From: Lolium rigidum
Taxonomy: Eukaryota > Streptophyta > Magnoliopsida > Poales > Poaceae
Assembly (NCBI RefSeq): GCF_022539505.1
Contig: NC_061510.1
Span: forward strand, 393,806,249-393,870,248
DNA length: 64,000 nucleotides
Direction: 5' to 3'
Shown one piece after another: positions 45,584-56,688 of the stretch. The notes below the pieces were generated by a model. It did no database searches. It saw only the letters and a program-made list of their open reading frames with translations, and was not told where the DNA came from. Position numbers and translations under genes: made by a program. Position 1 is the stretch's first letter; the number at the start of each line of letters is the position of its first letter.

Positions 45584-48459
45584 TTGCCGTTTTAGGATCA
45601 CCACATGTTGCCAGCTAACGTAGCATCCTAGGATAAATTATGTGGATGCACTTTTTTGATTGACACATTTGTCTATTCCTATTTCTTTATGATCATATAT
45701 CATGTGAACTGAACTTCTGAATACCTTTAAGTCATTGGTTCTATAATCTCATCTGTCTATAATCTTCTTTGACGAACTCGACCATTTTGGCATCTTTTTT
45801 TATGTTGCTTCTGGTGTTGATTGATGGTACAGACGGCAGACTATGAAAGCATTGGTTACCAAATTTTAATGAGAAGGGGTATATCTTCAGCTTTTAAGAT
45901 TCAACATAAGGTACCGTTTAAGATTCAGCATAAGAGACCTTTCTGGTTGAACTGTCCAGGGGTGTGTTAGTGATGACAATCTAAATTCTAGGAAACGGGG
46001 CGGTAGAAGGACCCCGCGCGCTTTGCTGCGCGCGCTTTTTGTTTCAAGGTTTTTTAGGTTTTTCGTGGCTCTAATATTTGTGTCTGCAACAACGGTCCTG
46101 AACTAAAATAAGAAATGTAACAAACAACATGGAGTAAGGACAAAGAAAAATAGCTCCACCACAACCACAGAAACCACCACTCATTGAGGAGCCTGCCCGG
46201 CACACACGAGGCACATCCAAAATCCTAGGCGAACCATCCGATGATTCCGCTACCATGTTGAAAAGCAGAGAAGCAGCAAAGAAGGTCATAACAGATAGTC
46301 TTGAAAATAGTACCAGACCATAATAGTCTGTAATGTTAATTCTAATGCATAACTAAGATGGTTATTCAATCTAAGCCAACAACATTGTCAAATCCAGAGT
46401 ACACTGATTGAAGCGGAAGATGAAAAGGTAGAGCACCATATCAACATCATTACTACCAAGAGGCAAGTTGATATGTAGAAGCAAAGTAATTGTTACAACA
46501 TTCTAAATTACATGCAAGGGTCGATTTTTCTATTCAATGAGAGAATAACATCAGGTCAATTAGCCCTCACCTGAGAAGATGAGCACAAAAACAAATAAAG
46601 AAGCGTGCAACAAGCATTGGGATTTTCTTAGTTTAAATTCATTTTTATGGATAAGTTTTTCCCATGTGGACAGAATTATTGAGAATCTGGTAGAAGGAAA
46701 GAAAAAACAATTTCAGACCAAGAAGATGGTAAGAGGAATATATTTCCATGTGAAATGCCCTGTATCAAGATTGTGGTCAAACCATCGCATCACCTTTTTG
46801 TTCATGCTCCGGTATAGAGAAGAAAAGGGAAATTCTGCAAGCCATCACATGTACTGTACTCTCGGAGGGAACTAACCTCTAAGAATAACTTTGGAAACTA
46901 TCACTTTGTTTAGCAATTCATTTTTCATCCACCAACATTGCTTGGAAAGCAAATATTAAACCAGTTATATGGTTTGAATTGGAGAAACTTTTGTGCAAAA
47001 CTCACACATTCTGAAGTAAATGCGAGTGTAATATCCTGAAAGCTCTCAAATGCCATGCCACCTACGTATCAAACCATGAACAATTGATACTTGTTCAGGT
47101 CAGATGGAAGATAAGTAATAGAACAGAACACAAAATATGCAGCAACTAAATTTAATAAATCTACAGATGTCCGTAATAATCCCATTAACAGAAGCGCTCG
47201 CATTAGACTCCATTGCTCACTTTTCTCAAGTAGATATAAATATCTAAAGATTATAAGCAGAACTAAACATTGTGTAAATGTAGCACATTCATGAAATTAA
47301 GTGAGTTGATGGTATACTTAATTTCTGATCCGCAGGCTCACCTGCAATTCTGTTCACATAACAAAAGTAATGGCCTTAAAGTCTCAAACAGTAATCAGTT
47401 GATAACAAAAATCATCAAACCACAGATTTCAACAAAAAAATTATTAATACTGTGCCAATGGTATTCACCTTCAAGGGAAAAACATGACAAAAATAACCTG
47501 TAACTGCAAAAACAATCAGCTCTCAGCTCTCGTCTCTGCAAATATCTGTGCTATAGATCCACATAGATGTAAGTACTACTTTTAGAAATCTGATTCCCAA
47601 GAAACATCACAAATCAGATGCCTGAACTGAGGCAACTGGTCTAAGAAAAACACCTTTCACATACACATGGAGTGTGTGGTGCCAGTTCGCGGCGGCGTAT
47701 GGCTGAGAGACGATAGGCATTAATGCTGGTGATGAAATCATGCTAGAGGGCAAACACCCGGTGGCGTGTGGCGATTTAATCGGACATCTAGAAGCCAATT
47801 TAGCAGGGAACACCGACAGGAAGGTGAACGGTGGCCGATGTACCTTACATAGCAATCGAGGAGGGTATGCAAGCTTTAGAGGAAACAAATGCAGCTAGAA
47901 CTGTTCCATGAAAAAAAAGAATTTATTAACAGCATGTCGTGCAGCTAGAACTGTTAGCAACAAAAGAACAAATTAGGTTGCCACAGAGGGGTACCCGCCA
48001 TAGAGATATATATATTGTGCGTGTGGTAAGTACTTGAACATACCAAAAGGCCCAAAACGGCAATAAGTTACTTCCACAACTCCGAATCCTAACAGTCAAA
48101 TATGTAACTCATAGTGCCATCCAGGAACTAGGTAATTCATCAACTTAGCAGCAAAAGAGAAAATCAAGATATACCATAGAGATAGATGGTGCATGTGGTA
48201 AGTACTTCTACCAGCCGAAAGGCCCGAAACAACATGCAAGAAGTTACTTCCGCGACTCAGAATCCTAACAATCTCCCCAATACAAAATTAAGGGTGCCAC
48301 GTACAAGTCAAACTAGCTTCCAGACCTTCATGGGATTAGTCTACCATCTTAGTTCACAGAATTATCAAGAAACATGTAACTACCATATCCTTAGCACCGC
48401 AACGTAAACCTGCTGAGTGAAAATGTCTCCAGCATAAGCACCATCATCAGAAACACAAT
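45584..48459. other. Intergenic, 3' side of the F-box gene
   Basis: AT-rich DNA with frames under 100 codons. A Helitron-like hairpin (reverse strand) lies at 46011-46039: GCGCGCGCAGCAAAGCGCGC, but the expected CTRR is CTAC, so the terminus is doubtful. 48000-48290 has a duplicated GGTAAGTACTT...AAAGGCCC phrase (two units ~185 bp apart). No gene recognised. Confidence 0.4.
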
Positions 48460-50923
48460 CTAGCGTGTCGTCTCGCCCCCAACAATATCAATCCGGGCCA
48501 TGACAGGCCCCAGCACATAGAAGGGATCCTCCACTGACAAGTTAATGGCGTTCTGAAAGCTCCAGCAAGGGAAGGCGGGGTGAGCAAAAACATACTTGCC
48601 ACTGCTTCCACCTGATGGCGCATTGCCCTCGCCAACGGTGCCTGACATTGGTCGTCTTTCCACTTCCGCATCATCACTGCCACTGCTTCCACCTGATGGC
48701 GCATTGCCCTCACCCACAGAACCTGACGTTGGGCCTTCCTCCACTATCACATCATCACTGGAACTGCTTCCATCTGATCCATCCTCTACCACATCATCAT
48801 TGGAACTGCTACCATCTGATCCATCCTCTACCGCATCATCACTGGAACTGCTTCCATCTGATCCATCCTCTACCACATCACTGGAACTGCTCCCATCTGA
48901 TCCATCATCTACCACATCATCACTTGAACTGCTTCCATCTGATCCATCCTCTGCCACATAATCACTGTGACTATATACGATGCCATAGGACTTGAGCACC
49001 TTACCATTCTTAAAAATGTGAGCGGTGAACCGCGCCTCATGTTTCCGGCCCTGAACTCCGTGGATGACGAACGTCTTCAGATGAGAGTCAAGGCAATCGC
49101 AGGAGGCCAGGGACTTCCAGAAATCCATATCATCCACAGTATCAGGTGACCTGGATCGAATGCACTGCAGTTGAGGGAAAAAAAATAGTCAGCGCATATC
49201 ATTCCCGAAATTGCACCAAAGTGCAGTCAGATGTGCTAGAACTTTTTTTTCCAACTGGGACTTCACTCCCCTTTCCATTACTTTTCATAACGGAAATACA
49301 ATGTTCAGTCAATAGTAACAGGAAAGAAAAGAGCAGATAAAGAAGACCCACAGTTTTTTACACAACGTGACAGGAAAACCCGCTGCTTGCTCATCGGCGT
49401 CGAAGAACAAACTACTGGGCAAAAAACCTGTCCTAAACTACGACACTCAACAGGGAGTCCACAAAACAGCTACAGGATACCAGGTTCAAGAAAAACAAAA
49501 TGTGAAATCTGGCTAGCCACACCACAATCAGACCCCGCCGTAGATGTGCTAGAACTGACATCTACATTATCAGTCCGGATTCTGGAATATGTAGGAATGA
49601 AGAACAAGTACTGGAATAAGCTGAAATCCACATTATCTTCTTGAATTGCAGTCGACAAACAATTATTCAGATGAAAAGATATCTTATGACACAAGTACTA
49701 CCATGATATGAAGCGTCTCGAGTTGAGGAAAACATCTGAGCAGAGTGGTCAGCATCTTGGCCTCCATGTCATCCCAAAACCGAACCTTGACAGCAAGTAT
49801 CTTCACACTTGGCAGCATGGCACAAGCTCTCACATTCATCCCAGCCTGCCATTGAGTCATATTAAACAGCGAGAAAAAAATTGGTTGCGCAATCCAGTAA
49901 TGAATGCTAAGTGACGAACACAGAAGTTAGAAGACGCAATTACCCTGATGGCAATGCCGCCAATCTCGAGCGTGTGGAGCTGGAGGTCCAAGAACCCGAG
50001 TACCTCCAGCCTGGGCGCGTGGACAATCTTGACGGGCCTCGGGTCGCCAGAGCTTTCCAAGAGCAGGCGCTCCAGGCAAGGGGCATCATCGATGATGACT
50101 TCAACGAAGCTGCATCTCCATTCCACCATCACACGGAGGCTGCGGGACTTGACGCGGAGGCGTGAAGGGCAGTTGCACGCCATGACAAAGGAGAAAATCT
50201 TCAGCTTGGGGCATTGCGCCAGCAAGGCATCGACTCCCTTGTCCTCGATGATGGTGTGGAAAAGGCCAAGCTCCTGGAGGTTGGGGAAGGCAGGCGGGTG
50301 GGCGGTAGTGTCCAGGAAGGGCCAGCGCCATATGCCGATGTAGAGGCGGGTGAGGTAGGCACAGCTGAGGATGTCGTCGGGGAGCGGCATGTCGAGCGAC
50401 CAGGGGCGGTTGAAGAGGATGAGGTCCTGCACGTTCTTGGCGGCGAGGGCGGCGACCAGGCGCTGGAGCGCGTACTCCTGCTGGTGGAAGGAGAGGTGGG
50501 TGATGCGCACGGCGCGGAGGGGCCCCGGAGGAGCGGCCACGCAGCGCGAGACGGCGCGCACGGCGCGGAAGGCGGACATCTCGTGGGACTCGTTGGCGGC
50601 CCTGAGGTGAGCGTCGTCGACGAGGAGCGGGGTCGCCGCCCACACGAAGCGCCAGCGCGTCGACAGGACCATGGTGCGCGCGGCTTCATTGGTGGGGAGG
50701 CGGGAGATGATGTTGAAAAGTGGTCGTCGTCGGAGTCGGAGGAGCCGTCGTCATCTGTCGCGGGGACGAAGGGCGGGGGGAGGAGGGAGATGAGATCGGG
50801 GACGATGATATCGATGCGGTCCTGCGCTGACGGATCCTCCAATCCTAGAGAGTTCAAAATCACCAAGATTTCGGCGGCGTAGTTTACAAATGGTTCTCCA
50901 CCAGCGGCGCCGGCGGCATCCAT
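48460..50923 (-). CDS. F-box/LRR/FBD protein, three exons, F-box frameshifted
   Basis: Exons (minus) 50923-49944, 49845-49702 and 49164-48460; both introns are phase 0 with GT/AG ends. From the Met at 50672 the protein is 525 residues: MVLSTRWRFVWAATP (end of the F-box), LRR-like text such as LTRLYIGIWRWPFLD and LQELGLFHTIIEDKGVDALL, then LPSVKILAVKVRFWDDMEAK and the FBD region DDMDFWKSLASCDCLDSHLK. Upstream, ATG 50923 opens MDAAGAAGGEPFVNYAAEIL, but the F-box core (LFNIISRLPTNEAARTM) is in another frame; one base change near 50716 separates them. FBD proteins of this sort usually act as SCF ubiquitin-ligase substrate adaptors, with the F-box binding SKP1. If the shift is real, that function is impaired. 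The C terminus carries an acidic Ser/Asp repeat array before PCWSFQNAINLSVEDPFYVL, which resembles a usual family ending. Confidence 0.8.
48600..48960 (-). repeat. Coding minisatellite in the F-box gene
   Basis: Five units of 42 bp (one shortened to 39) at about 48750-48958 encode variants of VEDGSDGSSSSDDV. Downstream at about 48600-48745 a second repeat of ~84 bp is present twice, encoding GEGNAPSGGSSG. All length changes are multiples of three, so the frame is kept. Confidence 0.9.
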
Positions 50924-51341
50924 GGCGAATGCGGCGGCGGAGGCCGACTAGGGTTTTGCCGGGGGACGGGATCGAAACCGCAATTTTGCAAGCGGCCTGG
51001 ACGAATGGGAGTTTGCTCTCGGTGAACGAAAGAAGTCCAAATCACCCCCTTATGTTTCAAACATCGGACGCTAACCCCCCTTATGTTTAAACTGGGACAA
51101 ATAACCCCTCTATCTTTGCAAAACCAGCCAAATTACCCCCCTAAGTATCAATTGGCTGTTTTCTCTCCGGTTTTTGACATGTTGGACTCCTGTATTGGTC
51201 CACGGTGGCATGGTTTAGCCGGACCAGATCCTTACCTGGGCGAGACACACCTGGGCGAGCCGCACCTGGGCATAATTGCCGGACGCCACCACGATCATCG
51301 CAACTGATCGCCGCCACCACGGCTCCTCGCACCTGACGGCC

Positions 51342-51706
51342 GCGACGACGGCGACGAGGCCAGGAGGTGATCGCCGCGCTCCTTGGCTCCGTCTTCCTCT
51401 TCCCTGCCGAGCCCGCTTCCATGCCTAGCCCTCATCCGTGCCGAGCCCCGACCTCCATGTTCTGTTGATGCAGCGGCGGTTCATCCAAGTGCTCCGACAG
51501 CTGGACGGCGGCGCCCTGGACAGCGACGACGGCGACGAGGCCAGGAGGTGATCGCCGCGCTCCTTGGCTCCGTCTTCCTCTTCCCTGCCGAGCCCGCTTC
51601 CATGCCTAGCCCTCATCCGTGCCGAGCCCTGACCTCCATGTTCTGTTGATGCAGCGGCGGTTAGTCCAAGTGCTCCGACAGCTGGACGGCGGCGCCCTGG
51701 ACAGCG
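51342..51706. repeat. 182-bp tandem duplication in the MULE 5' region
   Basis: Units start GCGACGACGGCGACGAGG at 51342 and 51524 and are nearly identical (differences such as CATCC/AGTCC near 51666). The duplicated stretch includes TTGATGCAG/CGGCGG, a possible 3' splice site, so the duplication may have doubled a leader exon. Confidence 0.88.
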
Positions 51707-51900
51707 TCGACGGTCGAGGACCAGCGACATCATCTTCTGCATGTATTGCGGCGCCGAGAAGCAGGTCAGATCATCTTGTCCATGTATCCCTCATTGCACC
51801 CCGAACAGATCCTGTCAAAAAGGAGAGCCTTTTCAAGTTCAGTAAATTCAGTTAGTGGAGAGGCTTTGAAAGTTTTGATTTTTTTGTTCATGGATGTAGG

Positions 51901-54267
51901 ATGGAGTCATTGTGTGTTCGATTTCACTATCGAGGGAAGATGGAGTACCATGGTGGTGAGTGGGAATACATAGGAGGAAAATGTGGCATGTCTACAGTAC
52001 CCGTTTCGAACCTGTCACTTACCATGTTGAAGGGCCACCTTAGTGATCATATAAGCATTTGTGATGAAGATTTGGCAGAGACAAGTCTGACTTGGAGACT
52101 AATTGAAAAGGATCGAAATTTGAATTTCATGTGTAGTCTTGGGGATGATACAAATGTCAACAATATGGCTCGGCATGTGACAAAATCAGCAGATGGGTTT
52201 GTTGAGATTTATGCTATAATTCCAGAGAATGCGGCACTTGATAGTTCAGTGGAAGAGGAAGAAGAGGCAGTTGAGCAGCGAGGATTTGGAGAGGAAGAAT
52301 TTGCAAAGGAGTATGACATTAACCTGTATGAAGTGCAGCAAGAGCAACTCCAAGAAGATCATCATGTTGAGCTTGAGAACCAAGAAGAAGAGCCAAGACA
52401 AGAAGACCAACTTGAGTATGAGCAGCAAGAAGGGCAGCCAAGACAAGAGGACCAACTTGAGTATGAAATTAACCGGTATACAGTGCAGCAAGAGCAAATC
52501 CAAGAAGAGCATCATGTTCAGTATGAGCAGCAGCAAGAACAGCATCATGGTCAGCTTGAGCAGCAAGGAGGGCAGCTAATTGACCTAGTTGATAAGCAAT
52601 TTCAGCACCTAGTCCAGCAGAACTTATCAAGGAAATTACCAGTTGTGAGGGCAGCAAGTAAGGAGAAGGGCAAGAAAATTCAGGATGTCAGTGCACATGA
52701 AGGAGAAGATGGAGACAGTTCAGATAGTGATTATGTAGATGTTCATGAAGAAGATAGTGGAGATAGTAGTGCTGATGATGAAGAGGCTTGTTGTTACAGA
52801 AAACAAGCGCAAGATCTGAAGAATATGCTGAAAAGAAGAATGCTAGGAGATGAGGAGCTGAAAGCAACCAAAGTACCAGAAGAATTCATAGTTCCTGAAA
52901 ATTTTGGAGAAGAGGAAGATGCAAGTGATTGCTTCGACACTGAAGATGAACTTTCATACGACGAAGACAGTGATGGAGTTGTAAGAACAAGGAGAACAAA
53001 ACACAGAGTTTATGATGAAAATGCAGAGGTGAAAGAGTTTGAGGTTGGTCAAGCATTCCATGATAGCAGACAGTTCAAGCAAGCACTTGTCAATTATGGA
53101 TTAAAAGAACGGAAGCACATAATATTTCCCAAGGATGAGAGGACGAGAGTGTTAGCCAAATGCAGTTGGGTTGGTTGCAACTGGAGAATATATGGGTCAC
53201 TAGTTCCCAGTAGGTCATCGTGGTTCAAGAAATTAAAGTTAAATATCAAAAGATCCAATGTTTGCACAGTATTGTACAATGGAGTTGATGGATTTGAGGT
53301 TATGGAACGTGAAGTCAGAAGGTTCACTGTCAACTTGGAGAAGTTTACATGCAGCTGCAGATACTGGGACCTTTCTGGTCTGCCATGTTGCCATGCCATT
53401 AGTGCTATCTACACTGTGAACAAAGAATTAGATGATTTTATTGCGCCTTGTTACAGGATTGATCTGTACGACCAGGTGTACAGTCATGTGTTGCAACCAG
53501 TTGAGGGGAAAGAAAACTGGCCAGTAGCTCCAAATCCTAGGCCTTTTCCACCTGCTAAAAGGAATATGACTGGGAGGCCTCAAACAGAAAGAAGAAGAGA
53601 AGAGCAAGAGAAACCAAAGGGCAACAAATTATCGAGAAAAGGGTGCATAGTAAGATGCTCAGCTTGCGGAGGGGAAAACCATAACAAAAGGAAATGCACA
53701 AGTAATCCAGAAGTTGTGAGGGAACATGCCGAAAAGAAGCGAGCAGCCAAGAGTGCAAGGAAAAAGCAAGATAAAGCAACAGCAGCTAAGGTTTGTACAG
53801 AAATAAACCAAAATATATGCTATCTGCCATGCTACTTATTATCATGATATTATATTAATTTTTAATTGCTACAGGAATCTACTTCTACTACCCATCCGCA
53901 AGAAAGACATGTACTGTATGTAGAGAAGAAAGCAAGATCAAGGAAGAAACCTGTTGCCAATGTCAACCAAGCTGCTCCTGCCCAGATGCACACTACAGCT
54001 CCTGTCCAAATGCACACTACAGCTCCTGTCCAGAGACCTTTTGTACCACCAAAGAAAAAGCAAACAGTTGCAACTGACGCACCAGTGCAGTCTACTTCTC
54101 AGCCAGTTAGTCAAGAACCATATGCAACACAAATTCCAAGAAGTAGAAGAAGAGAAACAATTTCTATGTCTGATGTTGTGACAGAACAAGTGCCAAAGAA
54201 AGGTAGACTCAAATGGTACATACTGGGCAATGAGAATGGAGGACAAGGTGTAGATGCAGAAGAGTAG
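51901..54267 (+). CDS. MuDR-family protein lacking the DDE catalytic core, 760 aa
   Basis: Exons 51901-53790 and 53875-54267 (AAG/GTTTGT donor, TGCTACAG acceptor, phase 0) give 760 residues. Residues 1-110 resemble the N-terminal module common in plant MULE proteins; 115-240 is a Gln/Glu-rich tandem-repeat region (EYEQQEGQPRQEDQL); 265-360 is acidic; ~378-445 matches the MuDR DNA-binding domain (EVGQAFHDSRQFKQALVNYG, CSWVGCNWRIYGS). Normally ~300 residues with the DDE transposase domain come next. Here residue ~445 runs directly into the segment before the SWIM zinc finger (C484-x-C486, C496-x-H498). A zinc knuckle C586-x2-C589-x4-H594-x4-C599 and a basic tail follow. The open frame across the junction (about 53230-53245) means an in-frame deletion. 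It cannot be an active transposase alone but could still bind DNA or partners. Confidence 0.88.
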
Positions 54268-55939
54268 CTGCTACATGTTGCCACAACTGGAATTAATTGC
54301 TACATTTTCAAACTTATTTTTATGCAGTTTACTACATGTTGTAACAATGCAGCATGTTGCCAGAACGTTAATTAGTTGCTATATTTTCAAACTTATTTGT
54401 ATGCAGTTTACTACTGAAATTAGTTGCTAGCCAACCAATTCCTGGAGTTATATATAGACGTTTGTTACTCCGTTTATAATTCCAGCACAGCTTCATCAAA
54501 CAGGCAGTGAATTCCCTGGCAAAACAAATCCAGAGAAAAAATTGTGCTCAAACTGTTCACAGGTGTAAGCATACCAGGGAAGTTTACATACAAAGGAAGT
54601 TTACACTCACCAAACTTGCTTCAATGATGTCTTTATATTCCTGTTGTCCAACAGCAAGTTTCATGCAACCTAATAAGATAAACCAAGACAAGCATGCATC
54701 TTAGCAGGGAAAACAAAGAATCAGTCAAACACTATGCCATGTCTCAGTCATGACTACAGAGGATGCATATGCAGGTACGCATCAACTGTAAAGATGGAGC
54801 CTATGAAAGTCCTCATTATGCCGGCGACCATAATTGGGCGGCGCCGCCGTCGAAATTGTGCCGGCGGCGACCATATTTGGGCGGCGCCGCCTACTTGCCT
54901 CTGTAACCTGTCTTGAACAAGTGATACAACAATAACATACTACTTATAAATAAGCACAGCTCTTTCTACTTCATGTATAAGAGTAGAAACTGAAGACATG
55001 TATAAATTGAAACTACTTGCTTTATATTTCATCATACCATAGCTTCCAACATTGCATACCTACTAAATCTCCAAAAGATTACTGCTTTACATAGCTACTG
55101 CATTGCTAGCAAACTATAACTTTGGCTACTGCATCTCCAAAAGGTTAACTAACATAGCTAGTGCATTACAGAGCTACTGCATCTCCATCTAGCTCTCCAT
55201 CTAGCACTACACCTGTACAACACAAACTACTTCAAAAGCTAGCACTAGACATGTACTGCACATCTTCTCCAAAAGCATACTTGTTCATCTACAATTAGCG
55301 GATGCTGTCGTAGAGGCCGACGGGCTGCTGTGCCGACGAAGGAGACGACGGGGCGGGCTGCTGTGGCGACGAAGGAGACGACGGGGCGGGCTGCTGTTGC
55401 GACGAAGGAGAAGATGTGCGCCGGCGGCTGCTGGGGCGACGAATCGGAGAAGACGAAATCCGGCGGCTGCTGTGGCGACGAATCGGCCGGCGATGTGCCG
55501 CCGGGCTGCTGTGGGGGACGAGTTGGACAGAGCCGCCGGGCTGCTGTAGCGACGAATCGCCGGCCGCCGTGGCCGAATCGGCCAACGACGCCCACGAATC
55601 GACGACGCGGTGGCGGATTTGACGACTGTCGCCGCCGGCGAGTGGAGGAAGAACACGGGGAAGGAGAGCGACGAGGTCAACGCGGGGAAGGACGAAGCGC
55701 TGCGGTTGGAGTGGACGAAGCGGCTCGGTGCGGTGCGGTGCGGTGCGGTGCGCTGCCGTGCCAGCGTGGCGCTAAACCTGCCAACGTGGCGCAAATACCA
55801 CCTGCAAAACCAGAATTAGCAGCCAGGGGGGTTTAGTGTCCGGTTTTCTATAGTTAGGGGGGTGTTTTGCCCCACTTAATAGTTAGGGGGGGTTAGTGTC
55901 CCTAACCCAAAACTTAAGGGGGTGATTTGGACTTCTTTC
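54268..55939. other. MULE 3' region with GC minisatellite
   Basis: AT-rich to 55240, including a ~95-bp direct repeat near 54288-54430 (TTGCCA/ACATTTTCAAACTTATTT). From 55322 a 33-bp unit GGGCTGCTGTGCCGACGAAG... occurs three times, then four degenerate units to ~55560. A (GGTGC)n run is at 55726-55750. The minus strand 55794-55285 is open for 169 codons of Ser/Arg/Pro-rich sequence; I do not consider it a real gene. Confidence 0.55.
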
Positions 55940-55949
55940 CTCGGTGAAC

Positions 55950-56089
55950 TGGTGGCAGTGGTCTTCCTAGTGTCGTGATGTTCTTTTTTTTGAGGCCTTG
56001 TGATGTTTTTTTAAGCGAAAGAAAACGTGGCAGAGTTCTTTTCTCCGCTCCAAATTTTACACATTAGGGCTTGTTTGGTACTAGATTTA
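55950..56089. other. Former upstream DNA of the F-box gene
   Basis: Directly abuts the second copy of the MULE target duplication, so before insertion it was contiguous with 51017 and lay ~105-245 bp upstream of the F-box ATG. It contains TTAGGGCTTGTTTGGTACTA (56065-56084), a second Tourist-like terminus. Confidence 0.6.
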
Positions 56090-56245
56090 GGCCTTGTTTG
56101 GTACTAGTGCCTTAGTGGCGATTAGCGGGGATAATCCGCTCCAAACTTCAAATCCCCACTTATCCCCAATACATGTTTGGTGCTAGAGTATGAGCGAGTT
56201 TAATCCCCACTTATCCCCACTAAAACACTAGTACCAAACAAGGTC
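56090..56245. mobile_element. Tourist (PIF/Harbinger) MITE, 156 bp
   Basis: Ends GGCCTTGTTTGGTACTAGTG and, in reverse, GACCTTGTTTGGTACTAGTG, flanked by TTA at 56087-56089 and 56246-56248. Typical Tourist terminus and target. Confidence 0.88.
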
Positions 56246-56688
56246 TTAGTTGGTGAAATTTAATTCGGCTCCGGTGCATGCTACCTCTACCAAAAAATTA
56301 TATTTTGAAGTGTTGAAATAAAAATATATATAACAGGAAGCGCCGCACGGTTATGCTCCGCGTGCGATGGTGACTCGCGATTAGTAAAACGTCATCACGC
56401 CTCTATAGGAACCGCGTGTACTGGCAACCGCCCCACCTCATCATAATCCCGTGAAGAGCTCCAGACCACATAATCCCCCTTCTCTCCCACCACAGGGAGC
56501 TCCGCTTCAAGCGGGGACATCGAGGAGTGCCACTGCCCAGCGAGGAGGAGTCACGACGCACTGATTGCTTTGCCAGTCCGCAATCTTTGAGCCACCGCCG
56601 AGCAAGGGGAGGTGAGGCACAAGGAGGGGGAGGCGTGACGCAGCGCAGGCTCCACCAGGTCGCTGATGGCGAAGGAGGAGGAGGAGTG
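56246..56688. other. Intergenic, GC-rich target of the solo LTR
   Basis: Becomes GC-rich with GAGGAGG-type text toward 56688 and resumes at 58283. Stop codons are frequent; no gene recognised. Confidence 0.45.

Larger units (their letters stand above)
51028..55939 (+). mobile_element. Complete Mutator-like element (MULE), 4912 bp
   Basis: Ends GAAAGAAGTCCAAATCACCC at the left and the same text in reverse at the right. The duplication CTCGGTGAAC lies at 51018-51027 and 55940-55949 (9-10 bp, as Mutator makes). Each end holds several degenerate units of the form AA(A/T)TNACCCCCCTNA, giving long, repeat-built termini. It encodes a MuDR-type protein and lies 105 bp upstream of the F-box start codon, on the opposite strand. 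Confidence 0.93.

Noticed and set aside
48596..48995. Plus-strand frames over the coding minisatellite
   Set aside because: Repeat-generated Ser/Pro/Leu or His-rich translations; the minus frame is continuous with the FBD exon.
50201..50882. Plus-strand frame of 222 codons opposite the F-box gene
   Set aside because: Antisense shadow of the GC-rich first exon; the minus strand has the LRR and FBD motifs.
55285..55836. Frames of about 170 codons on both strands in the MULE 3' region
   Set aside because: Created by a 33-bp GC-rich minisatellite and a pentanucleotide run; no domain and both strands equally open.
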